A stretch of 64,000 nt of DNA from Agriotes lineatus (lineage: Eukaryota > Arthropoda > Insecta > Coleoptera > Elateridae): positions 97,650 through 161,649 of the forward strand of contig CALNHX010002998.1 in assembly GCA_940337035.1 (NCBI GenBank). Direction: 5' to 3'. Below are positions 1 through 12,148 of the stretch, piece by piece (the stretch's first letter is position 1; each line of letters opens with the position of its first letter). The translations under genes were made by a program, and so were the position numbers. The notes beneath the pieces were generated by a model. The model did no database searches. It worked only from the letters and a program-made list of their open reading frames with translations, and was not told the DNA's origin.

Positions 1-315
1 GCTTCAGAACAGGCCATGCGAATTACCCTGAGACGTGATAGGTACACTCGCATTGAATTGATGCTTGAGAGGTTGAATTGGATTAATGTCACCAGTATGC
101 TGGAAATAAATGCCTTGACCTTTATACATAAAGTTCAATTAAATGTAGGGCCAAAATACTTTGATAATATATTAAACCATGATAACAATGTACATAATCA
201 CAACACCAGGAACAATAATGATATTGTATTACAATTTAAAAATACTAAAGCTGATCAAAACACTATGTTCTACAAAGCAGCAATGAAATATAACAAGCTG
301 CCCAGTGATTTTTAA
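1..315 (+). pseudogene. LINE reverse transcriptase C-terminal fragment
   Basis: This is the 3' end of a non-LTR retrotransposon ORF2 that enters from outside the window. The frame from base 16 reads about 99 residues to a stop at 313-315. It carries the C-terminal pattern of Jockey/CR1-type reverse transcriptases: ERLNWINV, then a helix with ALTFIHKVQLNVGPKYF, then an Asn/His-rich stretch and a short tail. In the family this region follows the thumb domain and has no catalytic residues. The polymerase core lies upstream of the window, so completeness cannot be judged. The product is not a host gene. The LINE at 12.8-22.0 kb ends in a comparable but diverged segment, so two different LINE lineages are likely. 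Confidence is good for the class and low for the clade. Confidence 0.7.
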
Positions 316-441
316 AGTATTAATAATGTGAAAAAATTTGTAACAGTGTTAAAATCCTATTATAGGAGAGAGATAAGAGATACATAGATATTGAACACTT
401 GTGTTTTGTTGTTTCATACTTTTAAGGTAATATGAATTATA

Positions 442-451
442 CAGGGTGAGG
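442..451 (+). repeat. Mariner-type terminal sequence next to the satellite
   Basis: TA followed by CAGGGTGAGG lies directly at the left edge of the tandem array. The same ten bases appear inverted at 12149-12158, followed by TA, at the end of the mariner-like remnant. TA-flanked CAGGGTGAG ends are typical of mariner-like elements in this window (compare 42207 and 44127). Pairing of these two ends is an inference from 10 bp of identity only. Confidence 0.35.
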
Positions 452-708
452 GGTCTAGGACATATCGCCGAATGGACAAAACGCCGAATCGTATTTTAAT
501 GCCCAAAACGCCGAATCGTGCCCAAAACGCCGAATTCGTTTGAGTGGACAAATCGCCGAAAATGCCCAAAACGCCGAATGTTGTCGGTGGACATATCTCC
601 GAAAATGGACAAATAGCCGAATTAGTTGGCGTGGACAAAACGCCGAAATAGCTCAAAACGCCGAATTCTCTCGGTGGACATATCGCCGAAAATGGACAAA
701 TCGCCGAA

Positions 709-3700
709 TTAGCTATCGTGGACAAAACGCCGAAAATGCCCAAAACGCCGAATTCTGCCCGTGGACATATTGCCGAAAATGGACAAATCGCCGAAGCGTG
801 TAAAATGACCCCACATGGATCGGAAAGTTGGCATCGCTCGATTTTGTTCAAAACCCCCGTTTGTGTCGGTGGACATATCGCCGAAAATGGACAAATCGCC
901 GAATTAGTTAGCGTGGACAAAACGCCGAAAATGCCCAAAACGCCTAATTTTGTCGGTGGACACAACGCCGAAAATGGACAAATCGCCGAATTAGTTAGCG
1001 TGGACAAAACGCCGAAAATGCCCAAAACGCCGAATGCTGCCGGTGGACACATCGCCGAAAATGGACAAATCGCCGAATTAGTTACCGTGGACAAAACGCC
1101 GAAAATGCCCAAAACGCCGAATTCTGTCGTTGGACATATCGCCGAAAATGGACAAATCGCCGAATTAGTTACCGTGGACAAAACGCCGAAAATGCCCAAA
1201 ACGCCGAATTCTGCCCGTTGACAAATTGCCGAAAATGGACAAATCGCCGAAGCGTGTAAAATGACCCCACATGGATCGGAAAGTTGGCATCGCTCGATTT
1301 TGTTCAAAACCCCCGTTTGTGTCGGTGGACATATCGCCGAAAATGGACAAATCGCCGAATTAGTTAGCGTGGACAAAACGCCGAAAATGCCCAAAACGCC
1401 TAATTTTGTCGGTGGACACAACGCCGAAAATGGACAAATCGCCGAATTAGTTAGCGTGGACAAAACGCCGAAAATGCCCAAAACGCCGAATGCTGCCGGT
1501 GGACACATCGCCGAAAATGGACAAATCGCCGAATTAGTTACCGTGGACAAAACGCCGAAAATGCCCAAAACGCCGAATTCTGTCGGTGGACATATCGCCG
1601 AAAATGGACAAATCGCCGAATTAGTTACCGTGGACAAAACGCCGAATATGCCCAAAACGCCGAATTCTGTCGGTGGACATATCGCCGAAAATGGACAAAT
1701 CGCCGAACCGTGTAAAATGACCCCACATGGATCGGAAAGTTGGCATCGCTCGATTTTGTTCAAAACCCCCGTTTGTGTCGGTGGACATATCGCCGAAAAT
1801 GGACAAATCGCCGAATTAGTTAGCGTGGACAAAACGCCGAAAATGCCCAAAACGCCGAATGTTGTCGGTGGAGACAACGCCGAAAATGGACAAATCGCCG
1901 AATTAGCTATCGTGGACAAAACGCCGAAAATGCCCAAAACGCCGAATTCTGCCCGTGGACATATTGCCGAAAATGGACAAATCGCCGAACCGTGTAAAAT
2001 GACCCCACATGGATCGGAAAGTTGGCATCGCTCGATTTTGTTCAAAACCCCCGTTTGTGTCGGTGGACATATCGCCGAAAATGGACAAATCGCCGAATTA
2101 GTTAGCGTGGACAAAACGCCGAAAATGCCCAAAACGCCTAATTTTGTCGGTGGACACAACGCCGAAAATGGACAAATCGCCGAATTAGTTAGCGTGGACA
2201 AAACGCCGAAAATGCCCAAAACGCCGAATGCTGCCGGTGGACACATCGCCGAAAATGGACAAATCGCCGAATTAGTTACCGTGGACAAAACGCCGAAAAT
2301 GCCCAAAACGCCGAATTCTGTCGGTGGACATATCGCCGAAAATGGACAAATCGCCGAATTAGTTACCGTGGACAAAACGCCGAATATGCCCAAAACGCCG
2401 AATTCTGTCGGTGGACATATCGCCGAAAATGGACAAATCGCCGAACCGTGTAAAATGACCCCACATGGATCGGAAAGTTGGCATCGCTCGATTTTGTTCA
2501 AAACCCCCGTTTGTGTCGGTGGACATATCGCCGAAAATGGACAAATCGCCGAATTAGTTAGCGTGGACAAAACGCCGAAAATGCCCAAAACGCCGAATGT
2601 TGTCGGTGGAGACAACGCCGAAAATGGACAAATCGCCGAATTAGCTATCGTGGACAAAACGCCGAAAATGCCCAAAACGCCGAATTCTGCCCGTGGACAT
2701 ATTGCCGAAAATGGACAAATCGCCGAACCGTGTAAAATGACCCCACATGGATCGGAAAGTTGGCATCGCTCGATTTTGTTCAAAACCCCCGTTTGTGTCG
2801 GTGGACATATCGCCGAAAATGGACAAATCGCCGAATTAGTTAGCGTGGACAAAACGCCGAAAATGCCCAAAACGCCTAATTTTGTCGGTGGACACAACGC
2901 CGAAAATGGACAAATCGCCGAATTAGTTAGCGTGGACAAAACGCCGAAAATGCCCAAAACGCCGAATGCTGCCGGTGGACACATCGCCGAAAATGGACAA
3001 ATCGCCGAATTAGTTACCGTGGACAAAACGCCGAAAATGCCCAAAACGCCGAATTCTGTCGTTGGACATATCGCCGAAAATGGACAAATCGCCGAATTAG
3101 TTACCGTGGACAAAACGCCGAAAATGCCCAAAACGCCGAATTCTGCCCGTTGACAAATTGCCGAAAATGGACAAATCGCCGAAGCGTGTAAAATGACCCC
3201 ACATGGATCGGAAAGTTGGCATCGCTCGATTTTGTTCAAAACCCCCGTTTGTGTCGGTGGACATATCGCCGAAAATGGACAAATCGCCGAATTAGTTAGC
3301 GTGGACAAAACGCCGAAAATGCCCAAAACGCCTAATTTTGTCGGTGGACACAACGCCGAAAATGGACAAATCGCCGAATTAGTTAGCGTGGACAAAACGC
3401 CGAAAATGCCCAAAACGCCGAATGCTGCCGGTGGACACATCGCCGAAAATGGACAAATCGCCGAATTAGTTACCGTGGACAAAACGCCGAAAATGCCCAA
3501 AACGCCGAATTCTGTCGGTGGACATATCGCCGAAAATGGACAAATCGCCGAATTAGTTACCGTGGACAAAACGCCGAATATGCCCAAAACGCCGAATTCT
3601 GTCGGTGGACATATCGCCGAAAATGGACAAATCGCCGAACCGTGTAAAATGACCCCACATGGATCGGAAAGTTGGCATCGCTCGATTTTGTTCAAAACCC

Positions 3701-6700
3701 CCGTTTGTGTCGGTGGACATATCGCCGAAAATGGACAAATCGCCGAATTAGTTAGCGTGGACAAAACGCCGAAAATGCCCAAAACGCCGAATGTTGTCGG
3801 TGGAGACAACGCCGAAAATGGACAAATCGCCGAATTAGCTATCGTGGACAAAACGCCGAAAATGCCCAAAACGCCGAATTCTGCCCGTGGACATATTGCC
3901 GAAAATGGACAAATCGCCGAACCGTGTAAAATGACCCCACATGGATCGGAAAGTTGGCATCGCTCGATTTTGTTCAAAACCCCCGTTTGTGTCGGTGGAC
4001 ATATCGCCGAAAATGGACAAATCGCCGAATTAGTTAGCGTGGACAAAACGCCGAAAATGCCCAAAACGCCTAATTTTGTCGGTGGACACAACGCCGAAAA
4101 TGGACAAATCGCCGAATTAGTTAGCGTGGACAAAACGCCGAAAATGCCCAAAACGCCGAATGCTGCCGGTGGACACATCGCCGAAAATGGACAAATCGCC
4201 GAATTAGTTACCGTGGACAAAACGCCGAAAATGCCCAAAACGCCGAATTCTGTCGGTGGACATATCGCCGAAAATGGACAAATCGCCGAATTAGTTACCG
4301 TGGACAAAACGCCGAATATGCCCAAAACGCCGAATTCTGTCGGTGGACATATCGCCGAAAATGGACAAATCGCCGAACCGTGTAAAATGACCCCACATGG
4401 ATCGGAAAGTTGGCATCGCTCGATTTTGTTCAAAACCCCCGTTTGTGTCGGTGGACATATCGCCGAAAATGGACAAATCGCCGAATTAGTTAGCGTGGAC
4501 AAAACGCCGAAAATGCCCAAAACGCCGAATGTTGTCGGTGGAGACAACGCCGAAAATGGACAAATCGCCGAATTAGCTATCGTGGACAAAACGCCGAATA
4601 TGCCCAAAACGCCGAATTCTGTCGGTGGACATATCGCCGAAAATGGACAAATCGCCGAACCGTGTAAAATGACCCCACATGGATCGGAAAGTTGGCATCG
4701 CTCGATTTTGTTCAAAACCCCCGTTTGTGTCGGTGGACATATCGCCGAAAATGGACAAATCGCCGAATTAGTTAGCGTGGACAAAACGCCGAAAATGCCC
4801 AAAACGCCGAATGCTGCCGGTGGACACATCGCCGAAAATTGACAAATCGCCGAATTAGTTACCGTGGACAAAACGCCGAAAATGCCCAAAACGCCGAATT
4901 CTGTCGGTGGACATATCGCCGAAAATGGACAAATCGCCGAATTAGTTACCGTGGACAAAACGCCGAAAATGCCCAAAACGCCGAATTCTGTCGGTGGACA
5001 TATCGCCGAAAATGGACAAATCGCCGAATTAGTTACCGTGGACAAAACGCCGAAAATGCCCAAAACGCCGAATTCTGTCGGTGGACATATCGCCGAAAAT
5101 GGACAAATCGCCGAATTAGTTACCGTGGACAAATCGCCGAATTAGTTACCGTGGACAAAACGCCGAATGCTGCCGGTGGACACATCGCCGAAAATGGACA
5201 CATCGCCGAAAATGGACAAATCGCCGAACCGTGTAAAATGACCCCACATGGATCGGAAAGTTGGCATCGCTCGATTTTGTTCAAAACCCCCGTTTGTGTC
5301 GGTGGACATATCGCCGAAAATGGACAAATCGCCGAATTAGTTAGCGTGGACAAAACGCCGAAAATGCCCAAAACGCCGAATTTTGTCGGTGGACACAACG
5401 CCGAAAATGGACAAATCGCCGAATTAGTTAGCGTGGACAAAACGCCGAAAATGCCCAAAACGCCGAATGCTGCCGCTGGACACATCGCCGAAAATGGACA
5501 AATCGCCGAATTAGTTACCGTGGTAAAACGCCGAAAATGCCCAAAACGCCGAATTCTGTCGTTGGACATATCGCCGAAAATGGACAAATCGCCGAATTAG
5601 TTACCGTGGACAAAACGCCGAAAATGCCCAAAACGCCTAATTTTGTCGGTGGACACAACGCCGAAAATGGACAAATCGCCGAATTAGTTAGCGTGGACAA
5701 AACGCCGAAAATGCCCAAAACGCCGAATGCTGCCGGTGGACACATCGCCGAAAATGGACAAATCGCCGAATTAGTTACCGTGGACAAAACGCCGAAAATG
5801 CCCAAAACGCCGAATTCTGTCGTTGGACATATCGCCGAAAATGGACAAATCGCCGAATTAGTTACCGTGGACAAAACGCCGAATATGCCCAAAACGCCGA
5901 ATTCTGTCGGTGGACATATCGCCGAAAATGGACAAATCGCCGAACCGTGTAAAATGACCCCACATGGATCGGAAAGTTGGCATCGCTCGATTTTGTTCAA
6001 AACCCCCGTTTGTGTCGGTGGACATATCGCCGAAAATGGACAAATCGCCGAATTAGTTAGCGTGGACAAAACGCCGAAAATGCCCAAAACGCCTAATTTT
6101 GTCGGTGGACACAACGCCGAAAATGGACAAATCGCCGAATTAGTTAGCGTGGACAAAACGCCGAAAATGCCCAAAACGCCGAATGCTGCCGGTGGACACA
6201 TCGCCGAAAATGGACAAATCGCCGAATTAGTTACCGTGGACAAAACGCCGAAAATGCCCAAAACGCCGAATTCTGTCGGTGGACATATCGCCGAAAATGG
6301 ACAAATCGCCGAATTAGTTACCGTGGACAAAACGCCGAATATGCCCAAAACGCCGAATTCTGTCGGTGGACATATCGCCGAAAATGGACAAATCGCCGAA
6401 CCGTGTAAAATGACCCCACATGGATCGGAAAGTTGGCATCGCTCGATTTTGTTCAAAACCCCCGTTTGTGTCGGTGGACATATCGCCGAAAATGGACAAA
6501 TCGCCGAATTAGTTAGCGTGGACAAAACGCCGAAAATGCCCAAAACGCCGAATGTTGTCGGTGGAGACAACGCCGAAAATGGACAAATCGCCGAATTAGC
6601 TATCGTGGACAAAACGCCGAAAATGCCCAAAACGCCGAATTCTGCCCGTGGACATATTGCCGAAAATGGACAAATCGCCGAACCGTGTAAAATGACCCCA

Positions 6701-7806
6701 CATGGATCGGAAAGTTGGCATCGCTCGATTTTGTTCAAAACCCCCGTTTGTGTCGGTGGACATATCGCCGAAAATGGACAAATCGCCGAATTAGTTAGCG
6801 TGGACAAAACGCCGAAAATGCCCAAAACGCCTAATTTTGTCGGTGGACACAACGCCGAAAATGGACAAATCGCCGAATTAGTTAGCGTGGACAAAACGCC
6901 GAAAATGCCCAAAACGCCGAATGCTGCCGGTGGACACATCGCCGAAAATGGACAAATCGCCGAATTAGTTACCGTGGACAAAACGCCGAAAATGTCCAAA
7001 ACGCCGAATTCTGTCGTTGGACATATCGCCGAAAATGGACAAATCGCCGAATTAGTTACCGTGGACAAAACGCCGAATATGCCCAAAACGCCGAATTCTG
7101 TCGGTGGACATATCGCCGAAAATGGACAAATCGCCGAACCGTGTAAAATGACCCCACATGGATCGGAAAGTTGGCATCGCTCGATTTTGTTCAAAACCCC
7201 CGTTTGTGTCGGTGGACATATCGCCGAAAATGGACAAATCGCCGAATTAGTTAGCGTGGACAAAACGCCGCAAATGCCCAAAACGCCGAATGCTGCCGGT
7301 GGACACATCGCCGAAAATTGACAAATCGCCGAATTAGTTACCGTGGACAAAACGCCGAAAATGCCCAAAACGCCGAATTCTGTCGGTGGACATATCGCCG
7401 AAAATGGACAAATCGCCGAATTAGTTACCGTGGACAAAACGCCGAAAATGCCCAAAACGCCGAATTCTGTCGGTGGACATATCGCCGAAAATGGACAAAT
7501 CGCCGAATTAGTTACCGTGGACAAAACGCCGAAAATGCCCAAAACGCCGAATTCTGTCGGTGGACATATCGCCGAAAATGGACAAATCGCCGAATTAGTT
7601 ACCGTGGACAAATCGCCGAATTAGTTACCGTGGACAAAACGCCGAATGCTGCCGGTGGACACATCGCCGAAAATGGACACATCGCCGAAAATGGACAAAT
7701 CGCCGAACCGTGTAAAATGACCCCACATGGATCGGAAAGTTGGCATCGCTCGATTTTGTTCAAAACCCCCGTTTGTGTCGGTGGACATATCGCCGAAAAT
7801 GGACAA
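709..7806. repeat. Higher-order domain with 282/456-bp (738-bp) periods
   Basis: Seventeen copies of the 108-bp monomer mark the periods. Successive spacings are 456, 456, 282, 456, 282, 456, 456, 282, 456, 282, 569, 716, 456, 282, 456 and 569 bp. 456 equals four 87-bp monomers plus one 108-bp monomer, and 282 equals two plus one. 716 equals seven plus one minus a single base, and that deleted base is visible at about 5523. The alternating 282+456 unit is a 738-bp higher-order repeat. Larger blocks recur at offsets of 1932 bp (for example the same stop at 1219 and 3151) and 2479 bp (4839 onward against 7318 onward). Confidence 0.9.
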
Positions 7807-7906
7807 ATCGCCGAATTAGTTACCGTGGACAAAACGCCGAAAATGCCCAACACGCCGAATTCTGTCGCTGGACATATCGCCGAAAATGGACAAATCGCCG
7901 AATTAG

Positions 7907-9626
7907 TTACCGTGGTAAAACGCCGAAAATGCCCAAAACGCCGAATTCTGTCGTTGGACATATCGCCGAAAATGGACAAATCGCCGAATTAGTTACCGTG
8001 GACAAAACGCCGAAAATGCCCAAAACGCCGAATTCTGTCGGTGGACTTATCGCCAGAAATGGACAAATCGCCGAATTAGTTAGCCTGGACAAAACGCCGA
8101 AAATGCCCAAAACGCCGAATTCCGTCGGTGGACATATCGCCGAAAATGGACAAATCGCCGAATTAGTTACCGTGGACAAAACGCCGAAAATGCCCAACAC
8201 GCCGAATTCTGTCGCTGGACATATCGCCGAAAATGGACAAATCGCCGAATTAGTTACCGTGGTAAAACGCCGAAAATGCCCAAAACGCCGAATTCTGTCG
8301 TTGGACATATCGCCGAAAATGGACAAATCGCCGAATTAGTTACCGTGGACAAAACGCCGAAAATGCCCAACACGCCGAATTCTGTCGCTGGACATATCGC
8401 CGAAAATGGACAAATCGCCGAATTAGTTACCGTGGTAAAACGCCGAAAATGCCCAAAACGCCGAATTCTGTCGTTGGACATATCGCCGAAAATGGACAAA
8501 TCGCCGAATTAGTTACCGTGGACAAAACGCCGAAAATGCCCAAAACGCCGAATTCTGTCGGTGGACTTATCGCCAGAAATGGACAAATCGCCGAATTAGT
8601 TAGCCTGGACAAAACGCCGAAAATGCCCAAAACGCCGAATTCCGTCGGTGGACATATCGCCGAAAATGGACAAATCGCCGAATTAGTTACCGTGGACAAA
8701 ACGCCGAAAATGCCCAACACGCCGAATTCTGTCGCTGGACATATCGCCGAAAATGGACAAATCGCCGAATTAGTTACCGTGGTAAAACGCCGAAAATGCC
8801 CAAAACGCCGAATTCTGTCGTTGGACATATCGCCGAAAATGGACAAATCGCCGAATTAGTTACCGTGGACAAAACGCCGAAAATGCCCAAAACGCCGAAT
8901 TCTGTCGGTGGACTTATCGCCAGAAATGGACAAATCGCCGAATTAGTTAGCCTGGACAAAACGCCGAAAATGCCCAAAACGCCGAATTCCGTCGGTGGAC
9001 ATATCGCCGAAAATGGACAAATCGCCGAATTAGTTACCGTGGACAAAACGCCGAAAATGCCCAACACGCCGAATTCTGTCGCTGGACATATCGCCGAAAA
9101 TGGACAAATCGCCGAATTAGTTACCGTGGTAAAACGCCGAAAATGCCCAAAACGCCGAATTCTGTCGTTGGACATATCGCCGAAAATGGACAAATCGCCG
9201 AATTAGTTACCGTGGACAAAACGCCGAAAATGCCCAACACGCCGAATTCTGTCGCTGGACATATCGCCGAAAATGGACAAATCGCCGAATTAGTTACCGT
9301 GGTAAAACGCCGAAAATGCCCAAAACGCCGAATTCTGTCGTTGGACATATCGCCGAAAATGGACAAATCGCCGAATTAGTTACCGTGGACAAAACGCCGA
9401 AAATGCCCAAAACGCCGAATTCTGTCGGTGGACTTATCGCCAGAAATGGACAAATCGCCGAATTAGTTAGCTTGGACAAAACGCCGAAAATGCCCAAAAC
9501 GCCGAATTCCGTCGGTGGACATATCGCCGAAAATGGACAAATCGCCGAATTAGTTACCGTGGACAAAACACCGAAAATGTCCAAAACGCCGAATTCTGTC
9601 GGTTGACATATCGCTGAAATGGACAA
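7907..9626. repeat. Distal array domain with 347/173-bp periods
   Basis: Here the 108-bp monomer is absent and every second or fourth 87-bp monomer carries gtggtaaaacgcc in place of gtggacaaaacgcc, a one-base loss. Repeats therefore measure 347 bp (4x87-1) and 173 bp (2x87-1), starting at about 7907, 8254, 8427, 8774, 9121 and 9294. Another marker variant, 'cttatcgccagaaatgg', is present only in the 347-bp units. The frameshifting variant was amplified along with its neighbours, so reading frame is not being maintained. Confidence 0.9.
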
Positions 9627-9735
9627 ATCGCCGAATTAGTTAGCCTGGACAAAACGCCGAATCCTGTGAGTGGACATATCGCCGAAAATGTCCAAAACGC
9701 CGAATTAGTGGGCGTGTACCAAACGTCAAAGATGT

Positions 9736-10376
9736 CAAATCACCAATTCCTGTTAGTGGGTATGGTACAAATTAAGGATGCAGAATATTTTACGGCCAAA
9801 CAAATAGCGAGAATTGTTTTCAAGTTGTTATTTCTAAGTTACAACAATAATAAATTCAACTAGCAATTGCTGCCAGCATAAACAACACCTGTAAACTAAT
9901 AGTTGATATTCTAACTACAATTTTTGATATCCCGTGTGCATTTTTGTGATTGAGTATTGAGGGTGGTGTCATTTTGTTCCTTATGCTGGGACCCGCGACT
10001 GGGATGAGCGAGGGGGCTATTTGGGGATAAGTTATTATTTTAAAATATAAATAAAGTAAATATGTTTTAAAAACCAGAATATCTATTCATATTCTATATT
10101 GCGCATATACTGCAACTTATAATCTAATAAAATAAAGTGTTAATTGACCGTCATTGAATCCAAAATGGCGAACTTTAATTTTTTTATTTAAAAAACTCTT
10201 CGAATATAAAACAACAGGAAGGAGCATTTACCAGATGAGGTTGCGTCGAGAATGGAGGTTTCATATGGCGGATAGTTGTTTCCGTTTGACACTGGCGTAC
10301 TGTCTGTAAAGGATATATTATGTATATATCAAGGATCAACATTTTATATATTTCTACACATTTATATCGGGTGATT
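9736..10376. other. AT-rich non-coding stretch
   Basis: The first bases are degenerate array remnants. The rest is AT-rich sequence with frequent stops in all frames, and no element ends or gene signals were recognised. Confidence 0.6.
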
Positions 10377-10956
10377 ATAAATGTTTTTCCATCAAGCTAC
10401 CTATGAAATATTTGTTATATGAATAATAGGTATGTAGGTGGCACTGTAAGTCTATGTCAAATTCTTAGGTATTAAGATAGATTTCAAATTAAAATGGTCC
10501 CAACATATACAAGACTTGTGTAAAAAAATTGCTACATACTGCTTTGCATTAAAAAAACTGAGAGAGGTTGTAAATATAGACATATTGAAAATGTACTATT
10601 TTGCCTACCTGCACTCATCAGTAAGTTATGGTATAATTGCTTGGGGCTCATCTCCAGAATGTAATAGGATTTTTAAAATGCAGAATAAATCCCTAGATTA
10701 TCCCTAGATTATAAGACATTTAAGAAAAGTATTTTTAACCTGTTGGTAAATAGAGCATATTACTGCCACAGTGAATTTTTAAATGACATTTGAGTTTATA
10801 TGTACTAAATGAAACTTGTAAATTTATCGTTGACTATGTCTATTTACTATCATGTATCAAAGAGACAAATAAAATTATCTTATCTTATCTTATCTTATCT
10901 AAATTCGAAGTTAGCAGGTTAGGTTTTGCGTCAGTCTTGATTATAAAATCACCCGG
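10377..10956. mobile_element. Foldback MITE (family 1, copy 1), interrupted
   Basis: The ends are TA-TCGGGTGATTATAA on the left and TTATAAAATCACCCGG-TA on the right, with TA on both sides. The interior matches the complete copy at 41026-41277, for example 'ggcactgtaagtctatgtca' and 'gttagcaggttaggtttt'. The element is split at AAATTC by a 436-bp LINE fragment. Without that insert and one target copy it would be about 140 bp, so it lacks most of the right arm of the longer copy. Confidence 0.75.
10465..10900 (+). mobile_element. 5'-truncated LINE insertion with TATCT tail
   Basis: A dead-on-arrival non-LTR insertion, flanked by the 6-bp target duplication AAATTC at 10459-10464 and 10901-10906. 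It starts in the reverse transcriptase frame at LGIKIDFKLKWSQHIQ and runs through YLHSSVSYGIIAWG, a typical C-terminal segment of Jockey/CR1-type LINEs. The frame then breaks at about 10707, and a short 3' UTR ends in repeated TATCT units (about 10876-10900). The uninterrupted target sequence is preserved in the related MITE at 41.1 kb, which confirms the insertion boundaries. It encodes nothing functional. Confidence 0.85.
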
Positions 10957-11283
10957 TATATTAATGCCTAGACAAGCTATTAGGTTAGCTTATTGGAATG
11001 TATATATATGAATTAAATAAATTATTATTTATTATTATTATATTGTAATTGTTTTACTGAGTTTAAAAATTTTCGTTATTTGTATTAAACAAATTTTAAT
11101 AAAAAAATATTATGTAAATCAATTCACTTTAACATTAATTTAACGAGTTTCTGCTACAATCGCAAAATTTGTATGGTGATAAATATAGAATAAGTTGGAG
11201 TTTTAACAAATTTATTTATTTTAATTTTTCTTAAATTTATTTATTTCCGTATCGTATGTCATTACATCAGGATTTGTACGGGA

Positions 11284-11910
11284 ATGATTTTCCTAAATCG
11301 CGTCAATTTCTGTAATTGGATTCGTAGAAAAATGCGCACAGATGTCTCATTTTTGAGTCATGTGCTTTTTTCTGACGAATGTAACTTCACAAATACGGGA
11401 AATGTGAATAGGCATAACATGCATTATTGGGCAAATGAGAATCCTCGATGGATGAGTACTGTACCATTTCAACATCCGTGTTCCGTTAATTGTTGGTGCG
11501 GCATTGTCGGCGATTACGCCATTGGTCCATATTTTTTTGAAGGTCGCTTGACTGGGCAAGTTTACGCAAACTTTCTGCAAAACGTACTGCCTCAATTACT
11601 GGAAGACGTGCCCTTGCATGTTCGCATGAACATCTGCATGCAACACGACGGTGCACCACCCCATTATGCTCTGTGTTCAAGACAAGTGATGAATGAGATT
11701 TTTGGCGAAAAGTGGATAGGACGAGGCGGTCCTGTAACTTGGCCACCTCGTTCGCCAGATCTAACATCACTAGATTACTTTTTATGGGGTTTTGTCAAAG
11801 ATCGCGTAATGGCGGTAGCACCTACCACGCCTGACAACATGAAAGAAAGAATACGCAGAGCATGTACCGAAATTACACCACAAATGTTGGCTGAAGTTAG
11901 ACGTGACTAG
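11284..11910 (+). pseudogene. Mariner-like (DDD-type) transposase, N-terminus missing
   Basis: Transposases of this group bind element ends and cut and paste them at TA sites. The open frame of 208 codons covers the catalytic domain. It has LFSDE (first Asp), QHDGAPPHYA (second Asp) and WPPRSPDLTSLDYFLWG (third Asp), with 36 residues between the second and third by my count. The catalytic residues are therefore present. The N-terminal helix-turn-helix part is absent, and a frame change near 11305 separates the frame from upstream homologous residues (LYGNDFPKSRQF). No left terminal repeat lies close by, and a right end occurs at 12158. A related decayed copy sits at 43.1-43.7 kb. It is most likely an inactive, 5'-truncated copy. 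Confidence 0.85.
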
Positions 11911-12148
11911 AATGACCTTGTGTTGTAGGTCGCTGAATTCGTCTTCAAATCGGTAATAATGTCTTAAAAAAAATACATGGTTCCATTTAAACAAGTGGAG
12001 TTGACCTTGACGTAGCTTCAGCGCCTCCACCGATAAAAAAATAGGGTGGTCCAGTATGACGGCCTTCTCGAACACTGAAACTTTTGTCTGAAACATTTTT
12101 GGATATGATCAATAGCTTGAGTGCTATTGCTCTGTAACACTTTATGTG

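Larger units (their letters stand above)
447..9735. repeat. CpG-rich higher-order minisatellite array (9.3 kb)
   Basis: The array is built from short blocks ending in ACGCCGAA or ATCGCCGAA. Four such blocks, spaced 18, 25, 18 and 26 bp, make an 87-bp monomer. A second 108-bp monomer carries a unique inserted stretch (gtgtaaaatgaccccacatg onwards). Because 87 and 108 are multiples of three and the monomer lacks stops in several frames, long open frames occur on both strands, including 1572 codons at 414-5132 on the minus strand. Both edges decay into degenerate single blocks. Each block has two or three CpG sites in an otherwise AT-rich region. I read it as non-coding satellite DNA. It is not a CRISPR array, because there are no unique spacers. 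Confidence 0.95.

Noticed and set aside
414..5132. A 1572-codon open frame on the minus strand, and similar frames at 5515-7611
   Set aside because: It is a product of stop-free monomers whose lengths are multiples of three. Equally long frames run on the opposite strand, the flanking ends give no start or splice context, and a one-base-deleted monomer has been amplified freely.
1261..7321. Plus-strand frames of 549-630 codons in the array
   Set aside because: Same reason as the minus-strand frame. They stop and restart wherever a variant monomer changes one base.
447..9735. CRISPR-like repeat array
   Set aside because: There are no unique spacers: every segment between CGCCGAA blocks is itself repeated. 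The context is eukaryotic.
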